NCBI GenBank assembly: GCA_949292905.1
Contig: CASFAV010000008.1
Span: 62,001-126,000 of the forward strand
DNA from: an uncultured Eubacteriales bacterium
GTDB lineage: Bacteria > Bacillota > Clostridia > Christensenellales > DTU072
Reading direction: 5' to 3'
DNA length: 64,000 nt
In this document: positions 29,184 through 40,000 of the stretch, in pieces
How the letters are laid out: every line of letters begins with the position of its first letter
Position numbering within the stretch: the first letter of the stretch is position 1
Translations under genes and position numbers: made by a program
Notes under the pieces: generated by a model
Databases searched by the model: none
Told to the model about the DNA's origin: nothing
Seen by the model: only the letters and a program-made list of their open reading frames with translations

Positions 29184-30623
29184 TTATTGAGCCACGGTCA
29201 CGTTGACGGTCTCGGAATTTTCGCCGAGATCGAGCCCGCCCGATATCGTGACGGGTTTGTCGCCCAGACCTATAAGCGTGACGTTATCGACGCTCATCGG
29301 CTTCGAAAGCTCGTAAGAGCCGGGCGCAAGTTCCACGGTGATACCGTCGGGATGCGCGTAGGAGAGCACGCTTTCGAGAGACGCCGCGTTCATCGAGTAA
29401 GCGTACAGATATACGTTATATCCGCCCGCCGAATAGTCGGAATAAATATAGCACTCGCTGCAGTCGGTAAAGCGCGAAGAGTCTATTATCTCCCTCGCGT
29501 CGACGCTAACTTTCACCGAAGCGCTCGCGCCGGCGGTGTTCTGCGCGTTGTAGGGGAAAGCGAGTCCCGCAACAACGTTCACCGCAACCGAAGACCAGTT
29601 CTCGTTCTCGTAGCCGTAGCCCGTAAAGGAGTTGTCGCGGATAACGACGGCGCTCCCTTCGTCGGTACCGGCGTAGAGTATGAGACCGTTGGCTATCGCC
29701 TGAGTCGCGTCGAGAGCGTCCTCGGCGGGAGCCACGAATTCGTTGTGCTCGACGGTCACCTTGTTGGATACCGCGGTAAGTCCGTTACGGTGTGCCGTAA
29801 CAGAGTCTCCGGTTACCCAACCGCGATTGTTTATGCGAAGTCCTCTGACGGTGACGTTGTCGGCGTCCACGAATACCGAGCCGTAAATAACGGGTTTTTC
29901 TTCGCCTGTGCCGACGAGTTTAACGCCCTTCGTAACGCGGAATATCGTGTAGCCCGAAGCGCGGTCCGCAGAGCCTATCGTGCCGCTTATCGCTATAGCG
30001 GAGCCTTCCTCGGCTTCCTCCAAAGCGGCGGTAAGCTCGGCGGCGTTCTTGACGGTGACGGCGGGTTCCGTGACGGAAATTTGCACGGTAGCCGTTTTGC
30101 CCTGATAACTAACGGTCACCTCGCCGGTATCGGCGGACAACGTCGCGGGTTCTACGGTGTAATCCGTTATCGCGGCGCGCGTGCCGTCGTTATATACCGC
30201 TTCCACCTCCATTCCGTACGCGTAGAATCTTTCGCCCGCCACGTATTCGGTGGTAGCGGGTTTGGTCTTCACGTTCACCGACGTAAGCGATTTCTCCACG
30301 ACGGTGAGAGTTATCTCCGTCGTTACGGTCTTTTCGCCTTCGGTGTAGGTCACGGTTACTTTCTGCTCGCCGAGTTTCTGATTGTCGAAGCCCGTGAGCA
30401 TTTCGCGAGTGATCTCTATTTCGCGCGTAGAGCCGTCTTTGTAGGTCGCGACGAGCTTTTTACCGTTAAGGTCGGGCTCGGTGCCTTTGACGACGGGCGC
30501 GAACTGTGTCCCTTCCGCGAGCGCTATGCTTTCGAGCGAATCCTTGTCGTTACAAGCTACGACTAGAGCCGCTATTGCCACGCACAGCACCGCGATGAGA
30601 ACTATTGTCAGCTTCCTTTTCAT
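29184..30623 (-). CDS. Lipoprotein with Ig-like domains and a beta-helix region
   Basis: The 479-residue product has a lipoprotein signal (lipobox LVVAC, Cys at about residue 24), so it should be tethered to the outer face of the membrane. Two bacterial Ig-like domains follow (about 30-115 and 115-190), each with the pattern of a strand, YxDGST/YNDGTR and a closing VTVTY/VTVSYQG. Residues 195-370 look like a right-handed beta-helix of the polysaccharide-binding or lyase type, with repeated strands such as VTVRGLRINNRGW and VTVEHNEFVAPAEDALDA. No catalytic residue set can be confirmed. The gene is divergent from the giant MBG-repeat gene and may function with it at the surface. Confidence 0.8.
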   Translation of the reverse strand: MKRKLTIVLIAVLCVAIAALVVACNDKDSLESIALAEGTQFAPVVKGTEPDLNGKKLVATYKDGSTREIEITREMLTGFDNQKLGEQKVTVTYTEGEKTVTTEITLTVVEKSLTSVNVKTKPATTEYVAGERFYAYGMEVEAVYNDGTRAAITDYTVEPATLSADTGEVTVSYQGKTATVQISVTEPAVTVKNAAELTAALEEAEEGSAIAISGTIGSADRASGYTIFRVTKGVKLVGTGEEKPVIYGSVFVDADNVTVRGLRINNRGWVTGDSVTAHRNGLTAVSNKVTVEHNEFVAPAEDALDATQAIANGLILYAGTDEGSAVVIRDNSFTGYGYENENWSSVAVNVVAGLAFPYNAQNTAGASASVKVSVDAREIIDSSRFTDCSECYIYSDYSAGGYNVYLYAYSMNAASLESVLSYAHPDGITVELAPGSYELSKPMSVDNVTLIGLGDKPVTISGGLDLGENSETVNVTVAQ

Positions 30624-30798
30624 ATTTACCTCCTTGAAAAGTTTTCGTTTGTAAATAATTTGCGCACGACTGCGGTTTTTATACGGAAAGGCTTGAACGG
30701 CGGCGGGGGGATAGCGGTCAAACGCACGGAAAGCGCCGCCTTTGAAAAAAATTATAGTAAAATATGCGTTTCGGGGCGTTATTCGCGAATAGTAAATA

Positions 30799-30828
30799 TT
30801 GACTTCCGCCCGCGCGCGATGATAAGAT
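30799..30828 (+). promoter_or_regulatory. Promoter of the giant surface-protein gene
   Basis: TTGACT (30799-30804), 18-nt spacer, TAAGAT (30823-30828). It implies a leader of about 170 nt before the ATG at 31006. Confidence 0.65.
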
Positions 30829-30834
30829 ATTATA

Positions 30835-31005
30835 TATCGCGCAGAGCGCGCGCGTTCAATAAGCGTTCATATCGTCGTATCGGGAGATACGGTCGCGGTG
30901 AAACGTACGGAAGTTTCCACGCGCGGGAGCGCGGGATTACAATAAATCAAATAAACATAGATCCTAAACATCGTCCGCGCCCCGATCGGGGCAAGGGAGG
31001 AATAT
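30835..31005 (+). promoter_or_regulatory. Long leader of the giant surface-protein gene
   Basis: The 382-bp gap 30624-31005 holds no gene. After the promoter it contains GC-rich imperfect stems around 30840-30945 and a perfect 14-bp palindrome GCCCCGATCGGGGC (30979-30992) immediately before the GGGAGG ribosome site (30995-31000). The palindrome could hinder or time ribosome entry. Confidence 0.5.
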
Positions 31006-34000
31006 ATGTCTAATACCGGTAAATCTTATGGAAAGAAGATTGTTTTTGCGGTAATAACGCTTGCGCTGCTGTGTTATCTGGCGTTAGCGGCGAATGTAGT
31101 TGCGCCGATAAATGAAAGAGAGACGGCATTAGCGGCGGCTACGGACGGCATAGTACACGGAGCGGTATCGTCTCAGACGACGTCCGGAACGGCTATTGCA
31201 AACAGTACGGATTTTTATAACAACATAATCAACGGAGCGCAGAACGGAACTTATTATCTTACGAGCGACTTTACTCTCGACGGATCGCATATGTTCGGAC
31301 ATACATCCACCTTCAGCGGAACGCTGTACGGCAACGGACATACGATCACCGTGTTATCGGGATACAATGCGGCGCGCAAAACCGAAAAAAACGGAATATT
31401 GTTTTCACAGGTGTCGGGAACAGTACGCGATCTTACGGTTGTATTAGGTAACGGCGGAAGCACGGCACAGCGTATCGATATCGGTGACGGTAATACGGGA
31501 TATTATGGAGTTATTACAGGCGCGCTTGCCGGAGGAATTATAAGCAATTGTCGCGTAGTGATACAATCCAACGTCGTTTTCCATGCGGCAACACAATCGA
31601 GCGGAACTCAAAACGTAGGGATCGGCGGTATTGCCGGTGAAGTGTGGAACTCCGCATCAAAAATTCTTAACTGTACCGTAGAAAATTACGGCGCGATAGA
31701 TTGTACGACTTATTCCGGCAGTTATACTTCTTATAACGGCCGCTCGGGGTACGCGGGTCATATCGCGGGTATATTTTGGCTCTCCGGTTCGGACACGGCG
31801 ACGCTTCAAAATTTAATCGTGCGCGGTAACGGAAGAATACACGCCAACGGCGTAGGCGTGGTGGGATGCGGATCGAACGGAGGGTATAACGACTTAGATA
31901 TAACAAATTATCTGAACGATTTTTCCGGATCATACGAATATAACGGAGCGGGTGCCGCGTGGGCTTCGGACGCTATATTCTTCTATTCCAGCGGTAGCAA
32001 TAGGACTATTTACAATTATTACAGCACTTCGGGCGCGACGTCGACGTCGTGGTCGTACTCGACCGACGCCGCCGAAAGCGGCAGGCTGACGCTATCTTCC
32101 GGATACAACATATATTTCGACGCTACATCCGACGTAAACAATGCCGTAGCGTTCGTATATAACGGTTCGTATGATGTGATAACAAAAAAACTGTATTTTC
32201 AACCGGCTAACAGTTCAACGAAATATTATCCCGCGTATAGAGACGGAAATACAGAGGTATTTAAGGGGCTTCCTTCGGCGACAAGCACCTACAGCGCCAC
32301 TCTCGGCACGTTCGCGTTCGATACGGTAGAGCCGCCGGTGGGCACACTGAACAAATGGGAAAGCGGATACGTTTCTGAGAGTTATTCACCATCAGGAGAA
32401 CCGGAAAATTCAGAGTCGGGACTTTACGACGCGATAAGTAACAACAGGAACTGCCATCTCACTTCGGATATCAATATTACGGGCTTCCGCACGTTAAGTT
32501 ATTCCGGTACACTCGACGGCAACGGACATACGATCTATATTACTGTGTGTAACGAAAACTCCGCGGAAACCGTGGGCGGTCTTTTCGGCACGCTTACCGG
32601 AACCGTCAAAAATTTGAGAGTGGTCCTCTACGTCGATTATACGCGGACCGCGACAAGCAATAAATTGGGCACGGGCATTATTGCCGGAAAACTCGGCGGA
32701 ACCGTTGACAACGTATACGTTTACATACCGAGTAACGTGACTTTCGGAGCGACAGGCAGTCAGGAAGGTTATGTCGGAGCGGTCGCCGGAGTCGCCGACG
32801 GCACGTCGTATACTATAAAAAATACGACCGTGGATATCGACGGAAAAATACACCTCGACGGTTCTTGGGTTTATATGGCGGGCTTCGTGGGCAAGAGCGC
32901 GACGGGTTCTTCCGCGGTAACCGCGACGTACACCAACAATATCCTTAAGGGCGACGGCAGTTATTCGAGTAATACGAGCAACGGTACGGAGCCGATATAT
33001 CTTGCCGCCACAACGGTATTATTCCAAGCGGGGACAGGCAATCCGCAGTCCACGATAAATATCGACGGATTTATCAACGCTTTTACAAGCGGTACGGCGA
33101 ATTTGAACGATTATTCGATGTACGGCGTTCTGACGAAGAACGACAACGGTAATACGATGAGTAAATGGACGTACAACGTTTCGAACGTTTACGACTACGG
33201 CAGCCCGATGGAAGACGTCAATAACAAGGGAATGACAACGGGCAATAACTATATCGATGTGTCCCAAAAAAGATCCACCGTGTCTACCGCGGTCGATTCT
33301 TATGCCATAGGCGTGACTCCTTATTTCCCGGCGGGGGATACGACGAATCTCGTGCTCGTCGCGGGCGACGGCACGGAAAGCGTTCCCAATCTCGTTTACG
33401 GCAATCATACGAGCGCAGCGGACGGGAACTACAAAGTCGTTACGGTACCCAAGTCCGCTATTACCGCGCCTACGACCGTCACCCTTACGGAACCGATCAC
33501 GCCTGCAACTCCTATAGCGGACCTCAACCAATGGGAGCACGGTTACGTCGCCGATCCGATAACGGAGAACGAGATTCCGTCGGACTATGTCGGCGTTTCT
33601 TCGGCGAGCGGACTGAAAACGGCAATAGACAACAATAGCAATATCGTGCTCACCTCGGATATCCTCAACTTCCGCGGCTTTACGCATACCGGCACCTATT
33701 CCGGCATTCTCGACGGCAACGGTCATACGATATATATCGTCAAAGCAAGCGCCGCAAGCGGGAACAATATCGGCGGGCTTTTCAGCACTTTGAGCGGAAC
33801 GATCAAAAACGTCCGCATAGTCGTTATGGCAGGCGTTAATCTGCCGAGCTCAAGTTATGTGGGCGCGGTTGCGGGAGCGTTGAGCGGCGATGCGAAAGTA
33901 AATAACGTCAGCGCGATAATCAATTCCGGCGTAAGTCTGATATCGACCAAATCCGGGGACAATGCCGGCGGCGCGGGCGGTATCGCGGGCGGATTGCTAA

Positions 34001-37000
34001 GCGGCGCCGGAACGGTCGCGATAAGCAATTCCACCGTGGAGCTCAACGGGGAGTTGAACGCCACCGCCAAATGGACGTTTATCGGAGGCTTCGTCGGACA
34101 CCTGAACGGCGGGAATATCAATTTTACCGACGTGATCTTCAAAGGCACGGGCGCGCTTAACGGCACGGCGTCAGGTGGCGAGGGCGTGCATACCGCAGCC
34201 GTAGCCGTAGTCGGCGGCGGCGTTAAAGCCGTAACTCTCGACGGCTTGATAAACGCTTTTACCGGTACCAAGACGAGCAATAAGAGCGCATACGCGATAA
34301 CGTTTGTGAGAAACGGTAGTAACGTGGCTACCCCGACGATAAGCCATGTGTACACTTACGGCGGGAATTTCTCCAACGAAGGCGGTAAGACCTACGGCAC
34401 GCCGGTGGACGTGTCCGCGATCAAAGCAGAAATAAAAACGACGGTGGACGGCGAAACCGTTCCCGTGATACCGTATTTCCCGGTAAGCGCGGGCACGGGC
34501 AATCTGGTGCTCGTAGCGGGCGACGGGCAGACCGTAGCCGGCATTTTGATGTACGGAAATATCGTTTCGACGGCGGATGAGGCTAACGGAAAATATTCCG
34601 TGATAATGATAGCGAAAGACAGTATCGCGGCAGGCACAGACGTAACGCTCACCCGTCCCCGCGTTTATGCGCCTACGATTTCCGGTAGCGACAGCAAAAC
34701 ATATAACGGGGAAGGGCAGGAATTCACGATAAACACGCTCACCGCGCCCGGCGGCATTACGCTCGGTGCTTCCGACTATGCGTTGACTTATGCCGTAGCG
34801 GAGGGCGCCGACGCATCGCTCGACAGCGGCAAGCCTTTGACCGTCGGCACATACACGCTCACCGTAACGCTTCAAGGTTATCTGTTCGAGTCCGGAGCAA
34901 ATACGGCGACGCTCACCGTGAATATAACGAAACTCGCTATCGAAGCGACGATAGATACCTCTTCCAAGGTGTACGGCGAAGCCGATCCCGAGCTTACGTT
35001 TACTACCGACGAGCTCGTCGGCGCGGACGATAAGGACGATCTCGCGGTAACGCTCACGAGAGAGGCGGGAGATACCGTCGGCGCTTACGCGATAACCGGC
35101 GTATCCGCCGCCGTCAACTATACCGTTACGTTTACCAATAACGCCGAGAAGCTCTTTACGATAGATCCTCGTCCCGTAATCGTGACGCCGTTGTCGGGAC
35201 AGGGCACTATCTACGGCGAAAGCGATACGGGCGATCTCGAATACGAGGTATCCGGCGGCGCGGGAACTACCGGCAGCGCGCTGATAGGGAGCGACGTTCT
35301 TTCGGGCAAGCTCGGAAGAGAGGAGGGTTCAGACGCACGTAGTTACGCGATAAACCTCGGTACTCTCACAAGCGAAAATAATTCGAACTATGAGATAACT
35401 CTCGCTTCGACGACGGTAAATTACGTTATATCGCCGCGCCCGCTTCATTACGTCTTGTCCGTAAAGAATATGAACGGCAACGCAACCGACGGTTACTCGC
35501 TCGAATACGGCGCGTTCAGCGCGACCGCGAATCTGGGCGTTTCCATAGTGAGCGGAGAAGGCTATTACGCGGTAGTCGCGGGCGAAAGCGTGACCGTGAC
35601 GCCGAAGCTTCCGGGAGAAATCAAAAACGTCGGTACCTATACGATAAACGCTATCGACGCGGCTTACGGCGAAACCACACTCGAAAGCAACTACGAAATA
35701 AAACTCGACAATACGGTATCCTTCAAGATAGTGGCGAAAGCCGTAACGGTCGATATTAAGGACATAACCAAGGTCTACGGCGAAGCAAATCCCGTATTCG
35801 GTTCGGACAACTGGTCGCTCGCCGCGGGCTCCGTCATGGCGAAAGACGAAGATGAAACAATGCTTGACGTAACGCTTTCGCTTTCGGGCGACGGCGAGAA
35901 CGTTATCGACGGTGGGTATGCCATAACCGGCAAGTGGAACAACTCCAATTATGCGGTAACCTTCAACGAGGGCACGCTCACGGTAGAGAAGCGCGCGATA
36001 ACCGTAACTCTCAAGCAGGATTTCTCGAGCGTATACGGCGAGTCTCTTGCGGAAGTGACGGTCGCTACCGCGCTCACACTTGCGGAGGGGAGCCTTGCGC
36101 CCACGCTTCCCGCGCACTCCGATCTTGAGGCGGCGGGCTTCAGCATATCTTTTAATAAAAATATCTCCGACGCCGGCGTTTACAGCAGATATATTTTGGC
36201 AAGCTGTTCCAATGCGAATTATTCCGTGACCTGGACGGACGGTAGGCAAAGCGCCGATTATACCGTAACGGCGCGCCCCGTCAAATATACGATAACGTTA
36301 AGCGAGATGGGCGACGGTTACAGCCTTATCTACGGCGAGTTCGTCGAGAGCACTCACGTCACGGTAAGCGGACCCGTGACCGAAGCGGGCTTCTACGACG
36401 TGTTGAGCGGCGACAGCATTACCGTTACGCCGTTCTATACCTATACTTCGCCGGGCGGAACGCAGACTCTTGCGGATATCAGCGCCGAAGTGAAAAACGT
36501 GGGTACTTATACCGTCACGGGCAATGTTGTTTACAACGGTAATACCCTTGAAAGCAATTACGCGGTGACCGTAGAGGTGGAGGCTCCCGGTAGGTTTTTT
36601 ATAGAAAAGCGTCCCGTAGAGATTATTTTAAGTTCCCAAACCAAGACTTACGGCGATGACGATCCCGCGACTCTCGGCAAGTGGAGCGTGAGCGGAAGTC
36701 AGCCCGAGGGCGGCGGTATCGTGTACGGCGAAGATCCTCACGCGGTAATAACGGTGACGGACGTAAGCTACGGAGACGTCAAAGACGCAGACACTTATAC
36801 TTTGACGGCGAAAGCAGAAAGCGCCAACTATACCGTAACCGTCGTTGACGGCTCAATGGAGATTAAGGCTAAAGAAGTGACGGTGACGATAACTTCCGCC
36901 GAAAAGACTTACGGCGAACCCGATCCCGCGTTCGAGTGGTCGCATACCGCGCTTGCGTACGGCGAACTTGCCGGAGTATTGGGCTTTACCGTTACGAGAG

Positions 37001-40000
37001 AGGAGGGCGAGGACGTAAAAGAGGGCGGCTACGCCTTGAGCGGAAAAGCCACGAACGCCAACTATTCGGTGACCGTCGCGAAAGGGAGCGTACTGACGAT
37101 AAATCCTCTCGAAATAAGTTTCACCGTGACGCCCGCGCAACTTCCCTACAATATGTACACGGCGGAAACGCTTCCGGAGCCCGCAATGCTCGGCGCGAGT
37201 GCTACGCCGAGTCCGACTACGCTTCCTTACGGCGATACCGTGACGGTGACTTTTACCTATACCACCGACGCGTCGACGATCGTGAACGCGCTTAAAGGAG
37301 AATATGCTTACATCGATACGGCGATAACGTTCCGTAAGAGCGACGGCACCACTTCTGCGGCAGGTAACTATACCGTTGCGGGTACTGTAGAATGTAAGCT
37401 CGTCGTCGTGTCGGGCGATCTTATCATAAATCTCGACGCCTATTCCAAAACCTACGATTTCGCGGCGGGAGGCATAACGCTATCGCTTTCCTCTGTAAAA
37501 GTGACCGTCGCGAGCGGCGCTGCCGTAACGCCCGTGATCTCGGCGAAGATCCTTTCGTCCGACGGCTTGACGGAATATTTCGTTTCGGCAGACGGAAAAG
37601 TTATCATATCTTACGTCCCTTCTTCGGTAAAAGAGGAAACTTCGGTGAATCTTAAGTTTGTCGTGACGGCGGAAGCCGATGGATACGAGTCCGGAAAAGC
37701 GGAAACGACGATAACCGTTTCGAAAGCCGATTACGATCTTACCGGAATAACGTTCGAGGACAAGACGGCGGGCTATAACGGAGCGGCGCACGAGATAACC
37801 TATACGGGCGAGCTTCCCAAAGGGCTTACCGCAGAGGTAACGCATACCGGCGACAACGTGAATTATACCGAAGCGGGCGCAACGTTCACGCTTACCTTCG
37901 ATCTGACGGGCGAGGAGCATGACGAAATCATTTATTACTCCTATAATTTACCCGCGGCGCGCACCGCGCTCCTTACGATAAATAAAGCGCCCGTTAAGAT
38001 AACGGTCAATCCGCAGAGCTCCGTATACGACGGGAAAACTCCCGCGGCAAGCGCGGTTAAAGGCAAGGATTACGCTATCGAGGGAACCGTTTACGCGCAG
38101 GACGGCGTTCTCGACGATCTCGGCGTCAAGCTTACCGTAAATCACGGCGCGCAAGCCGTCGACGCGGGCGAATACCCGCTTACCGTAAGCATTTCGAATG
38201 CGAATTACGCGCTTACCGCCGTAACCGGCACCTATACGGTCACGCAGCGCCCCGTGTACGTACAGCTTACGAGCGCTTACGCGAGCAAGGTCTACGGCGA
38301 CGACGATCCCGACTGGTCGCAGGTATTGCTTGCGGTAGAGCCGTACGATACCGGAGCAGCGGGCACGGGACTCGTAGGCGGCGACGGTCTAAATGCCTTG
38401 AATATCGAGTCCGTCACCCGCAAGAAAGGCGAAGCGGTATTGGAAGGAGGCTACGCCGTGACGGTCAGTTGCGCGGAAGGCGGCAACTATTATGTTGACG
38501 AATCGCGCCTTAACGCCTTCAATATCGATCCAAGACCGTTGACCGTAATTCTGAATAAGGACGCATTCGTGTCCGTATACGGCGAAGCGCTCGTTCGTCC
38601 GAACGCCGCGGATACCGCGCAACTCGCGCTCAAGGAAGGTTTCGAGCTTGTGGGCGAAGAAGCGGGTAAATCGCTTGCCGAAGCGGGCTTCAGCCTCGTG
38701 TTTACCGGCAATTTCGGCGGTAGCGCGGGCGGAATAGTCGGCGCGAGTTACACCGCCGTCGGCGTTTACCGCGAGGCGGTGAGACTCAGCTTCAACAACG
38801 ATAACTATTCCGTTACCTTCGAGGGCGGATTTGTCGCGGACTACACGGTGACCAAGCGCCCCGTGTGGATAACCGTTACGCCCGTTACGGTCGAATACGG
38901 CGATAACGAAGAGCTTTCGTTTGAGGTAAACGACGACGTTCAGCCCGCAAAAGGCGGACTCGCCACGGGCGAAGCGGCGGACGATATAGGTATCACGCTC
39001 ACCCGCGAGGGCGGCGACAGACCTGATGTCGGCAAATACAATATCGATTGTATAGTCGGAGAGACCTCGAATTACGAAGTCAGCGTGATGAATTCTCCCG
39101 AAGTCGTTTACGAAGTTACGGCGCGCGAAATCAAAATAATTATTAACGACGCGGAAAAGACTTACGGAGATGAAACTCCCGAATTTGAATGGAAGATTGC
39201 GGACGGCGACTCGATGGCTTACGACGACGACGTAACGGCGCTCGGTATCGCGCTCACGCTTAAAGACGGCGCGGAAGGCGTCGACGCGGGAGAGTACACG
39301 ATAACCGGAACTTCGTCCGCAGGTACGAATTACCTTGTGATATTCGAAAACGCGACTTTCACCGTACATAAGAAGCAGGCGGTCATAGACGCGAGCGGAG
39401 TAGTGACGGAGTACGTATATACCGGAGGTTCCTTCTGGATCACGGAAGGCGCTACGCATAACAACACCGACGTCGAAAGCGAAACTTCGCAGCTCAAGTA
39501 TCCCGATAAGAAATTCCTTAACGTATCCGATTCCGGCGAATACAAAATAACGATAGGCGCAACCAAAAACTTCCTCGCCGCAGAGGCGACGATAACCGTA
39601 ACGATCGCGAAAGCTACTATCGTATTCGATTGGTCGGGCGTTAAAGGAGAGTACGTGTACAACGGCAGCGAGCAGACCGTAACGGGCGTAAAGGTCAACG
39701 TTGACGGCGCCGCGGTGGAATACGCGAACAACACGTTTACCGACGTTCCCGAGGGCGGGGTGCTCAATGTTACCGTTTCGGTAGCCGAAACGGAGAATAT
39801 CATAGGCGCGAGCGAAACCCGCGCGATCCCCGTTCTGCGTGCGACGATAGATATGAGCGACGTAAGCTTCGACTCAGCGGAGTATATTTTCGACGCTACC
39901 GAGAAGGCTCTCACGGTGAGCGGAACGCTCCCGTGGGGAATAGAGGGCGTCAAGTACGCGGGCAACGCGCTTACCGAAGTAGGCACGACGGAAGCCGTCG

